Below are positions 35,501-42,966 of a DNA stretch of 64,000 nucleotides, piece by piece (position 1 is the first letter of the stretch; every line of letters starts with the position of its first letter). The notes beneath the pieces were generated by a model that worked only from the letters and a program-made list of their open reading frames with translations, was not told the origin of the DNA and did not search any database. The stretch is from assembly GCF_003610775.1 (NCBI RefSeq), contig NZ_RAQO01000013.1, forward strand, positions 42,675-106,674, written 5' to 3'. Source of the stretch: Alginatibacterium sediminis. GTDB taxonomy: Bacteria; Pseudomonadota; Gammaproteobacteria; Enterobacterales; Celerinatantimonadaceae. The translations under genes were made by a program, and so were the position numbers.

Positions 35501-36651
35501 GTTTCTGGCAGCTTTTTAAACATGAGTTAATGCTCGTTGTTAGTAACCGTGCACTGATGCTTACCGTTGTAGGGGGCTTATGCTTATACGCATTTTTGTA
35601 TCCACGCCCCTACTTAGCGCAAAGCCCGCGAGAACAATCAATCGTTATCATTAATCAGGACAACTCCGCTATAAGCCGACGCCTAGAACGGATGGTCGAC
35701 GCGAGTCCGTTGTTAGAAGTTGACCAAAGCGTAGCGAGTCTTGAAGAAGCGATTACACAAATTCGTGATGGGCACGTCGGCGGATTATTGTTTATCCCCA
35801 AGAATTTTTACCGCGATTTACGTTTAGGCAGCAGCCCAACACTAGCATTTGCTGGAGATGCTTCGTATTTCCTAATATATGGCAATGTAATTGAAGGCTT
35901 AAATCTAGTCAGTAATGATTTAGCGAAACAAATAAAACTGCAACGACTGTCCAGTGAAGGGATCCCAATTTCCCCAGCCAACGATAATATTCAGGCTTTT
36001 AGTGCCAATAATCAGGCCGTTTTTAACAGCCATCAGGGCTATTTGGACTATGTCATCCCAGCTGTATTTCTGATCATTTTACAGCAAACACTACTAATTG
36101 CCGTGGTCTTACATTCCTGCTCGCCCCTAAGCAGAAAAAGTGCGCTTAGTGTCGACTCAAGCGTAAAACTGGTATTAGTTCGTACACTAATTTTCACGCT
36201 TTTATATGTGCTAATGGCCTCTTTTTATCAAGGCTTCGTATTACAGCATTACGACATTCATCGTTGGGCAAGCGCAGGACAACTATTACAGCTGCAATTG
36301 CCATATTTTTTGGCCATTATTGGATTGAGTATGTGTGTGGCGAGCATACTTAACAATGGCCACAATGCCATGATTATTGGGCTTCTTACCTCATTGCCAA
36401 TCGTTTTTTCAAGCGGCTTTATTTGGCCAATACACTCAATGCCAACCATGGTCAACGCCATTGCTGAACTCATACCCGCTAGAAGTATGGTATTAGCAAA
36501 TCTAAAGCTAAACCAACAAGGTGCAAGTCTTAGCCAAATTACCAATCACGTACAAATGCTTTGGTTGTTGGCAATCGGCTACTTGATACTTGGATACTTA
36601 ATGACACATTGGCGTAAAATTCGAGATCAGAAACTTGCAGCAAGCAAATGA
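35497..36651 (+). CDS. ABC-2 type permease, second of a pair
   Basis: A 384-aa protein with the same layout as its partner: N-terminal helix, periplasmic region with IVIINQDNSAISRRLERMV, then five or six helices. The two permeases look like diverged duplicates that pair as a heterodimer. I take ATG 35497, which has AGAGG eight bases upstream and overlaps the preceding stop as ATGA, instead of the longer frame from 35458. Its last 25 bases overlap the 3' end of the opposite-strand DUF1513 gene. Confidence 0.88.
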   Translation: MSFWQLFKHELMLVVSNRALMLTVVGGLCLYAFLYPRPYLAQSPREQSIVIINQDNSAISRRLERMVDASPLLEVDQSVASLEEAITQIRDGHVGGLLFIPKNFYRDLRLGSSPTLAFAGDASYFLIYGNVIEGLNLVSNDLAKQIKLQRLSSEGIPISPANDNIQAFSANNQAVFNSHQGYLDYVIPAVFLIILQQTLLIAVVLHSCSPLSRKSALSVDSSVKLVLVRTLIFTLLYVLMASFYQGFVLQHYDIHRWASAGQLLQLQLPYFLAIIGLSMCVASILNNGHNAMIIGLLTSLPIVFSSGFIWPIHSMPTMVNAIAELIPARSMVLANLKLNQQGASLSQITNHVQMLWLLAIGYLILGYLMTHWRKIRDQKLAASK

Positions 36652-37751
36652 TTATCCCAGTGGTAATCATTTGCCTGTAATTGATCTTGGTGACCTAAAT
36701 CTCCAGTTCCCGTTGAAACCACAAGCTGTCCTTCAACTGATGTTAGCCCACAAACCTGTTCAATATTAAGCAATGATTTAAGTTGTCCAGTTGCATCCCA
36801 AGAGCCTAGCAAGCCGGCTCTTGGTGAACTGGCGACTATCGTGTCTTGATAAACCTCTACGCTACCAATATAACCCTCAAACAGCGGCCAATAGTGAGCG
36901 CCATGGTCTAGCGGTTTTAAACTTTGTTGCTGCTCACAGAGGTAAACCAATGAGTTGACTGACTCAGGGTGTAACTGAGCTTGGCAAGCAACTACCAGTT
37001 TATCCCAAGAGCCGCTGAGATGCCTAACACTGAGGTCAGCATTGTCTAATTGGTGACGGCTCAATACTTTCCCTTGATGGTTTAAGAAAATCAATTGTGC
37101 TTGAATATTCTCAAGTTCAATTGTTTTTCTTGCTAGAGTTTTAATACCACCAATGGCGACAACTACGCCTTGCTCAAATGCTAATAATTCATGCGGACCA
37201 GTACCCAACTTTGGCCAAGTTTCTGATAATTCCCAGTGTTGCTCTTGCCAATCATACACTTGCACTAGCCCCTCGCTGCTCGAGTTCTCATAAGCACTTA
37301 CATACAATCGTTGCGAGTCAGGATGGAGCGCGGCATGCCCCGCCAGACTTAAAGTTGGACTTAGGTCTATCTGTTGAACTTTTTGACCACTTAAGGCATC
37401 AAAAATATGGATACTACGACCAGGACGACGATCGAGAACGATCAACTGTCGTTGCATCTTAGCAATGGCCAATCCATGCCCTCTGGCAACCAGCGGACTT
37501 TCAAACTGCTGACGAAATTGTTCATCGAAGCTAAGGACATAGTAATTGTCTTCACGTTTCGCGCAGCCAAAATAACGGACTCCCTTTAACAAGGGCTCCA
37601 AGTTATTCCCATTTGGCTTAGCCAACAGTGCGGCCAAGGTATCGCCTGAACACGCAAAAGGCAGCATAGCGCCAAGGCTAAACAGCTGAGTTAGTACCCG
37701 TCGCCTATCTTTGTTGGTTTCGGCAACACCTTGTTGTTTAATCGCCGTCAT
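36627..37751 (-). CDS. DUF1513 family periplasmic protein
   Basis: A 374-aa beta-propeller-like protein with a twin-arginine-like start (DRRRVLTQLFSLGAML) that suggests Tat export. DUF1513 genes usually travel, as here, behind imelysin and di-heme oxidoreductase genes in iron-responsive clusters. Motifs such as RGHGLAIAKMQRQLIVLDRRPG and HPDSQRLYVSAYEN are propeller blades. The molecular role is unknown. It overlaps the preceding imelysin-like gene by 14 bases. Confidence 0.85.
   Translation of the reverse strand: MTAIKQQGVAETNKDRRRVLTQLFSLGAMLPFACSGDTLAALLAKPNGNNLEPLLKGVRYFGCAKREDNYYVLSFDEQFRQQFESPLVARGHGLAIAKMQRQLIVLDRRPGRSIHIFDALSGQKVQQIDLSPTLSLAGHAALHPDSQRLYVSAYENSSSEGLVQVYDWQEQHWELSETWPKLGTGPHELLAFEQGVVVAIGGIKTLARKTIELENIQAQLIFLNHQGKVLSRHQLDNADLSVRHLSGSWDKLVVACQAQLHPESVNSLVYLCEQQQSLKPLDHGAHYWPLFEGYIGSVEVYQDTIVASSPRAGLLGSWDATGQLKSLLNIEQVCGLTSVEGQLVVSTGTGDLGHQDQLQANDYHWDNHLLAASF
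36644..36674. terminator. Inverted repeat at the convergent gene overlap
   Basis: Arms GCAAATGATTA (36644-36654) and TAATCATTTGC (36664-36674) are perfectly complementary around nine bases. The repeat covers the permease stop codon and the last codons of the DUF1513 gene. Without T runs it is only a possible bidirectional terminator or collision buffer. Confidence 0.4.
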
Positions 37752-38736
37752 TGTTATTAAAGCCTATTGCCAAGCCTTGTGCTTTCGCCCATTGCTGCTC
37801 AACCTCAACATAAGCGATATCAGTGTGGTCTAGTAAATTTATCCATTGTTCAAAACTAGTGTTTTGAATTGTACCTTGAGGTAAAGCTGAAACCATATTC
37901 TGAAGTAACACACGGCTGTGCTGTTCAAGCTCCGGACTTTGATTATCTAAGGCATATTTAAAGAACAAAGCATTGCTGCGTTCTACAAACAGCTGGCTTT
38001 GAACCCTAAGCATTTGCGTACTTTGTTGTGAGCGCCAGGATTCAGATAACATCGGCTTAAGACTTTGGTTTTTTTCATTAACGACCAACTGCATTTTTTT
38101 ACGCATCCAGCCCAGTTGTGCACGATAACTTGCTAAGATGCTTCGCTGCGCATCTTGGTTGTAAGACAGCTTTACCGCCCAATCTTTCCAGGCAGCATCA
38201 AGTGCAAATGCACTTTGCTCAAGTTTTGTTGCAGCAAATGGGAGTATCTCGCAGCGTTGTTGCGCAAACTTTTCATCGAACAACAGTGCTTCGTGGGCCC
38301 TAAGGTTACTCTGAACCGCATTCAAGGACTGTGAAGTATTAGGCTCAGCCAAGGCATGTGTCAATTGCCGACCCACTTGGTCTTTTTTATCCGGAAAATA
38401 ACTCATCAACCAAACGTTTCGCAGATCTTGTAAAGGTCCAAGTCCTAAACCGTCAAACACCAGCCATTGTTGGTAGCTGTTTTGCCAAGCAGTCTTTAGG
38501 CTAGAAAGTGATGCCATATCAGGTGCCAAGCAATAACTATTAGCCAATGACCTATAGTTTTGAAGCGACGTTAACAACGCTTCACTTTGCGTCAATAAAT
38601 ACGACTTTTCGGCCTTTAACCATTGTACCTTTGCCTCTGTCACTTCAGATGTGTCGGTATTTGCTACTGCCGTGTTAGCAAACACAAAAGTGACACTCAG
38701 TAGCACTGTCTTGAAACGATTAATACTGAAACACAT
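37738..38736 (-). CDS. Second imelysin-family protein, lacking the GxHxxE motif
   Basis: A periplasmic 332-aa protein (ATG 38736 chosen: clean signal peptide MCFSINRFKTVLLSVTFVFA and GGGA eight bases upstream). The helical bundle with WLVFDGLGLGPLQDLRNVWLM and HEALLFDEKFAQQRCE fits the imelysin/peptidase M75 family. The GxHxxE metal-binding signature seen in the first imelysin is not present. It may therefore bind iron differently or act as a partner. Ten bases separate it from the di-heme gene. Confidence 0.82.
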   Translation of the reverse strand: MCFSINRFKTVLLSVTFVFANTAVANTDTSEVTEAKVQWLKAEKSYLLTQSEALLTSLQNYRSLANSYCLAPDMASLSSLKTAWQNSYQQWLVFDGLGLGPLQDLRNVWLMSYFPDKKDQVGRQLTHALAEPNTSQSLNAVQSNLRAHEALLFDEKFAQQRCEILPFAATKLEQSAFALDAAWKDWAVKLSYNQDAQRSILASYRAQLGWMRKKMQLVVNEKNQSLKPMLSESWRSQQSTQMLRVQSQLFVERSNALFFKYALDNQSPELEQHSRVLLQNMVSALPQGTIQNTSFEQWINLLDHTDIAYVEVEQQWAKAQGLAIGFNNNDGD

Positions 38737-38746
38737 ATGTTGGTCC

Positions 38747-40129
38747 CTACAAGGAATTGACAAAATCAACTAGCTGCTGACGCTGCTTCGGTTCAAGCTC
38801 ACGAAAAAACTGTTGCGAAGGTGCAGCTTCCCCACCATGCCATAAAATAGCTTCTTCAACATTTCGTGCTCGCCCATCATGTAACAGCTCGCTATGACCA
38901 TTGACGCTTTGTGTTAACCCAATGCCCCATAGTGGTGGCGTACGCCATTGATTCCCACTTGCCGCAAATTCAGGACGATTATCACTCAAATCATCACCCA
39001 TATCATGAAGTAGTAAGTCCGTATATGGGTAGATAACTTGTTCACTTAATGCAGGTCTGTCCTCTCGCTTTTGCGTCACGAAACTTGGCTGATGGCACGC
39101 GACACAATTAGCTTGTGTAAATAGCTTCTCGCCTTGCATGACTGACTGACTATCGACATCACGGCGCATAGGAACCGCTAAATGCTGAGTATAGAATTCC
39201 ACCATTGCAAGGATTTTGTCGCTGACTTCAGGTGTGCCGCCATTAACAGCGCTAATGCAATTAGTTTGTGAGGTTCGGCAGTCATCGCTGCCAAACATGC
39301 TTGTAGTTAGACCTAAATCACCAGAAAACGCAGCAGCATTTTGTTGGTTTAAGTTGGGTTGCCCTGCTTTCCAACCAAATCGCCCGAGACTGTGTTGCTG
39401 TGTTTTTGCATCCCACACCCAATTTGCTTGTCCGGAAATTCCATCTTTGTTGTTATCCAAAGGATCTGTGTTTTTCAGAATATCTTCTTCTGCGATGCTT
39501 TCGAGTAAGCCCAATCCAATCATCGGCGGTGCAACTCGGACTGAAAATAAAGTCTCAGGGTGCATGTCTTGATAACCAAGTTGGTCGACGACTAGCTTAG
39601 GTACACGTAACTTCGCTGGCGCACTGCCATTGAGGTCAACCGATTTAGTACCATATTCGATGCGTACTCTCGCTTCCGAATGATGCCCACTTAGGCTTTG
39701 GTCTTGGATTTGACCGCCATAATTTGGCTCAGGTAGGGGCCCTAATTTCAATTGTTGCTGCTCTTGTTCAGCATTTGTAGCAGGAACACTAACGCGCACT
39801 AACATTGATACAGCGTTCGAGCTTCCAACAGCTGCAGCTCGGCCGCGACCGTCTTTAATATGACAACTTTGGCACGAGTTAGTGTTGAACAATGGTCCTA
39901 GGCCGTCGCGAGCGATGGTGGTTGCTGGCGCAGCGACCCATGGATTTCGAAAAAAGCTATTACCAGTGCTAAATTCGAGCCTGCCACTGAAATCTAAATT
40001 ACTGGCAGGTTGAGAAAATGCATTATGGTCTTGCTGCACTGTCGTTGTCGCCCCACCAGCAAGTTGTGGTTGCGCTATTGCAGTAACACTGATTGCACAC
40101 AACACCATCAACAATTGAACTTTAAACAC
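38747..40129 (-). CDS. Di-heme thiol oxidoreductase family protein (DUF1111)
   Basis: A secreted 460-aa cytochrome c-type protein with two heme-attachment sites, CQSCH at 86-90 and CVACH at 342-346, and a Ca-binding-like DPLDNNKDGISG loop. The family was called thiol oxidoreductase, but the reaction is unclear; a role in reducing or oxidising iron for uptake by the adjacent imelysins is plausible. It starts on GTG with AGGGA six bases upstream. It is separated from the first imelysin by a terminator-like hairpin. Confidence 0.9.
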   Translation of the reverse strand: MFKVQLLMVLCAISVTAIAQPQLAGGATTTVQQDHNAFSQPASNLDFSGRLEFSTGNSFFRNPWVAAPATTIARDGLGPLFNTNSCQSCHIKDGRGRAAAVGSSNAVSMLVRVSVPATNAEQEQQQLKLGPLPEPNYGGQIQDQSLSGHHSEARVRIEYGTKSVDLNGSAPAKLRVPKLVVDQLGYQDMHPETLFSVRVAPPMIGLGLLESIAEEDILKNTDPLDNNKDGISGQANWVWDAKTQQHSLGRFGWKAGQPNLNQQNAAAFSGDLGLTTSMFGSDDCRTSQTNCISAVNGGTPEVSDKILAMVEFYTQHLAVPMRRDVDSQSVMQGEKLFTQANCVACHQPSFVTQKREDRPALSEQVIYPYTDLLLHDMGDDLSDNRPEFAASGNQWRTPPLWGIGLTQSVNGHSELLHDGRARNVEEAILWHGGEAAPSQQFFRELEPKQRQQLVDFVNSL

Positions 40130-40189
40130 GTTACATCCCTATATATCAAACAACCACAAGCAAACTTGCTTGCTGTGCTTTAAACACAA

Positions 40190-40216
40190 AAAGGCACCAA
40201 CAGTGTTGGCACCTTT
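40190..40216 (-). terminator. Intrinsic terminator between imelysin and di-heme genes
   Basis: Twelve-base perfect arms AAAGGCACCAAC (40190-40201) and GTTGGCACCTTT (40205-40216). On the minus strand TTGTGTTT follows. It lies within the 108-bp gap of the iron operon, so the first gene is likely made in excess, with read-through to the rest. Confidence 0.75.
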
Positions 40217-40237
40217 GTTAACAACAACGGCGGAGAA

Positions 40238-41479
40238 TTAGAAAGTGTGATCCGCTGTATCTGGGTTCAATTGAACAATACCCAATTGCTGAGCACTAAG
40301 TTCGATATAACGCGTTTGCTCAACAAGTGCATCGATAGAATTCTGTACTAAGGTGTGGCCTTCGGTATTAGTCGGTGCTATCAGCTGGTCAAAATGAACG
40401 CCATCTTTTTCTGCACTATCGACTAGTGCCGTCATTTGAACTTGAGTCGCATCAAAAGCAGCCAATGTTTGTTCTGCAAGTTTAGTGTCTTGTTTGGCTA
40501 CCAAATCAAGTAAGTTTGGCCCAGTAAGCTCGCTTCCATCGAGTCGTTGGAAACTACCGGTAAGTACATTACGAACGCCCAATGCATTGTAATAATGTGA
40601 ATTATGGGTGTTATCGCTAAAGCAGTCATGCTCATCTTCAGTAGAATTAGCTTCAAGTGCAACCTTCATACGCTCACCTGCCAATTCACCCAAAGATAGA
40701 CTACCCATACCGAAAAACATTCTGCGCAGAACTTGTTCGCGTGGTTCAAAAGCAAGTGTACTTTGATAGTCACCACCCTTCTGCCATTGACCAACCATCC
40801 AATTGAGGTCCTCGACCAATAGATCGCTGGCTGCGTTTAAGTATGCAACTCGACGGTCACAGTTGTCATGAGTACAGCCTTCACCGACCACAAAATCTGT
40901 ATAAGGACGCTCACCCGCCCCCTCTTTTGTCCCATTGAGATCTTGACCCCAAAGTAGGAACTCAATTGCGTGATAGCCAGTAGCCACGTTTGCTTCTGAA
41001 CCCGATAGCTCGTTTAAGCTCGCAAGAAGTTTACTGTCGATAATTTTGGCATCTATTTTTTGCTCGCCAACCTCAATACTATCACTTGCGATAATGTTCA
41101 AATTGGCTGCAAGATTTCCAAGTTCACTTGGGTAACTTGCGGTATCGACATAATCAATGAAGCCTTCATCCAGCGGCCATGCATTTAACTGCCCTTCCCA
41201 ATCGTCTACGACAGGGTTGCCAAACCGAAATACTTCACTCTGTTGATAGAAAACCCGTGAAGTCTTCCAAGCTTCTTGAGCTAAGACTAAGCTTTGCTCG
41301 CTTGGGTTTTGGCTAAATTCGAGATTTGCGGCTTGTAAGCTACGTGCAGAGCTAAGAGCATCGCTATAGACCGCATGTGCTAAGTCGGAGTAATGCTGCG
41401 CCACAGTGTCTGGCGTGGTTTCAGCAGCGTTAGTCACCATTGATGCGCAAAGCATGGCAGAGAAGAAACCCAATTTCAT
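40238..41479 (-). CDS. Imelysin family iron-regulated protein (IrpA-like)
   Basis: A 413-aa secreted protein (signal peptide cut near TNAA) of the imelysin/M75 family. The hallmark GxHxxE is present as GYHAIE (168-173), followed by FLLWGQDLNGT. IrpA/ICMP proteins bind iron at the cell surface or periplasm and are linked to iron acquisition; the earlier protease claim is doubtful. It is first in an operon with a di-heme protein, a second imelysin and DUF1513. A Fur-box-like sequence lies 27 bases upstream of its start, fitting iron repression. Confidence 0.92.
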   Translation of the reverse strand: MKLGFFSAMLCASMVTNAAETTPDTVAQHYSDLAHAVYSDALSSARSLQAANLEFSQNPSEQSLVLAQEAWKTSRVFYQQSEVFRFGNPVVDDWEGQLNAWPLDEGFIDYVDTASYPSELGNLAANLNIIASDSIEVGEQKIDAKIIDSKLLASLNELSGSEANVATGYHAIEFLLWGQDLNGTKEGAGERPYTDFVVGEGCTHDNCDRRVAYLNAASDLLVEDLNWMVGQWQKGGDYQSTLAFEPREQVLRRMFFGMGSLSLGELAGERMKVALEANSTEDEHDCFSDNTHNSHYYNALGVRNVLTGSFQRLDGSELTGPNLLDLVAKQDTKLAEQTLAAFDATQVQMTALVDSAEKDGVHFDQLIAPTNTEGHTLVQNSIDALVEQTRYIELSAQQLGIVQLNPDTADHTF

Positions 41480-41505
41480 GTAAAGTCCTTTTAGAATTCA
41501 TTGAT

Positions 41506-41531
41506 TGATAATAGTTTTCATTAGCATTATC
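41506..41531 (-). promoter_or_regulatory. Fur box upstream of the iron operon
   Basis: Read on the minus strand, 41506-41520 is TGAAAACTATTATCA, matching the 7-1-7 Fur motif TGATAATNATTATCA at 12 of 14 fixed positions. An overlapping GATAATGCTAATG extends it to 41531. The site would cover the promoter of the imelysin gene. Confidence 0.7.
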
Positions 41532-41582
41532 TACACTATTAGCATTTGATCAAGTCTTGTTTGCATTTACATTTGCGATGCG

Positions 41583-42197
41583 ATGTTTGAGAATAAATTA
41601 TTCCCCTTTAATTTAGTCAACTCAATGGAAACGCCTTTAACCCGACAACAGTTACGTCGCGCACGACAAAACCTAACAATCGAGCAAAAGCAGCAAGAGT
41701 CTGCGCAGGTTTTAGGACGTCTCTTTAATATGCCGCAAATCCAACACGCTAAGATGATTGCTAGTTATCAAAGTAGTAACGAAGAGCTACAAACTAAAGC
41801 CATCAACCAGACTTTGGAACATGGTTGTCAGCAATATTGTTTACCTATTTTGCATCCCTTTCGCCCTGGTCATTTACTGTTCCAGAAACATGATTCAACG
41901 ACAAAAATGAGGCGTAATAAATTCGGTTTGGACGAACCTGCGCTGGATGCGCGACATGTGGTCCCGCTGAAGGACGTTAATGTGATGCTGGTACCTTTAG
42001 TTGGATTCGACGATAAATGTCAACGCATTGGTATGGGAGGTGGTTACTATGACCGCAGCCTAATTTGGTTAAATCCTTCATGCATAACGATAGGTCTGGC
42101 TTTCGAATGCCAAAAAACAACCCATATCGATGTACAAGCTTGGGATCAGTCCCTTGATTTCGTGATTACTTCTCGACAAGTTTGGCGTAGGACTTAA
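41583..42197 (+). CDS. ygfA: 5-formyltetrahydrofolate cyclo-ligase family protein
   Basis: A 204-aa (or 190-aa) enzyme of the ATP-dependent cyclo-ligase family, which converts 5-formyl-THF to 5,10-methenyl-THF. The C-terminal MGGGYYDR motif and the RRARQNLTIEQ start are diagnostic. Neither ATG 41583 nor ATG 41625 has a clear ribosome binding site; the latter (METPLTRQQ) fits the family better. It lies before rpiA, as in many gammaproteobacteria, but no 6S RNA is visible upstream. Confidence 0.92.
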   Translation: MFENKLFPFNLVNSMETPLTRQQLRRARQNLTIEQKQQESAQVLGRLFNMPQIQHAKMIASYQSSNEELQTKAINQTLEHGCQQYCLPILHPFRPGHLLFQKHDSTTKMRRNKFGLDEPALDARHVVPLKDVNVMLVPLVGFDDKCQRIGMGGGYYDRSLIWLNPSCITIGLAFECQKTTHIDVQAWDQSLDFVITSRQVWRRT

Positions 42198-42246
42198 TGG
42201 TCGCTATAATCGCCAAGCCTCAAATTCAACGCACTAGGATGCAGCA

Positions 42247-42900
42247 ATGAATCAAGACCAATTAAAACAACAAGCAGCACAAGCCGCTTTAGCTTATGTC
42301 AACGATGGCGAAGTTATCGGAGTCGGAACCGGATCGACTGTAAATTTCTTCATTGATGCACTTGCGGCTAAAAAAGATAGAATCGCAGGAGCGGTATCAA
42401 GCTCAGAGGCTTCAACTCTGCGCCTAGAAGCTCTAGGGATTGAAGTTCTAGATCTAAACAGTGTTGGGGAGTTCTCGGTATATGTGGATGGCGCAGATGA
42501 AGTAAACCCAGCTAAGCATATGATCAAAGGTGGCGGAGCTGCTTTAACTCGCGAGAAAATTGTTGCAGCAGTTGCCAAAAAGTTCGTTTGTATTGTGGAT
42601 GCGAGCAAACAGGTCGATGTCATGGGCCGATTCCCACTGCCAGTAGAGGTTATTCCGATGGCTAGGAGTTATGTTGCACGTGAATTAGTCAAACTTGGTG
42701 GCGATCCGGTTTATCGGGAAGGTGTTGTCACCGATAACGGTAACGTAATTCTAGATGTTCACAACATGAAAATAACCGATGCCGTAGCACTTGAGCGCGA
42801 CATCAACGCTATTGTTGGCGTAGTTACCAATGGTTTGTTTGCTGCTCGAGGCGCAGATCACGTGATCGTCGGTAGTAAGAATGGTGCAATAGAACTCTAA
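42247..42900 (+). CDS. rpiA: Ribose-5-phosphate isomerase A
   Basis: RpiA (217 aa) interconverts ribose-5-phosphate and ribulose-5-phosphate. The phosphate-binding [11 protein letters not shown], the catalytic DGADEV and [11 protein letters not shown] blocks are all intact at their usual places. It is 49 bases after ygfA and followed by a bidirectional terminator. Confidence 0.97.
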   Translation: MNQDQLKQQAAQAALAYVNDGEVIGVGTGSTVNFFIDALAAKKDRIAGAVSSSEASTLRLEALGIEVLDLNSVGEFSVYVDGADEVNPAKHMIKGGGAALTREKIVAAVAKKFVCIVDASKQVDVMGRFPLPVEVIPMARSYVARELVKLGGDPVYREGVVTDNGNVILDVHNMKITDAVALERDINAIVGVVTNGLFAARGADHVIVGSKNGAIEL

Positions 42901-42927
42901 ACACCATTTAGGTCGCCAAAAAGAAAC

Positions 42928-42954
42928 AAAAGCAGTGCCACTTGCACTGCTTTT
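42928..42954. terminator. Bidirectional terminator between rpiA and the debranching enzyme gene
   Basis: Arms AAAAGCAGTGC (42928-42938) and GCACTGCTTTT (42944-42954) with a five-base loop. T-rich sequence follows on both strands (TTTTTAAT on plus; TTTTGTTTCTTTTT on minus). Confidence 0.85.
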
Positions 42955-42966
42955 TAATATCTGTCG

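Noticed and set aside
37738..38736. Second imelysin as an M75 protease
   Set aside because: The GxHxxE signature is missing, and protease activity of the family is itself doubtful.
41480..41582. 6S RNA gene expected upstream of ygfA
   Set aside because: Only about 100 bases are available, occupied by the Fur box region; no 6S-like long stem and bubble is visible.
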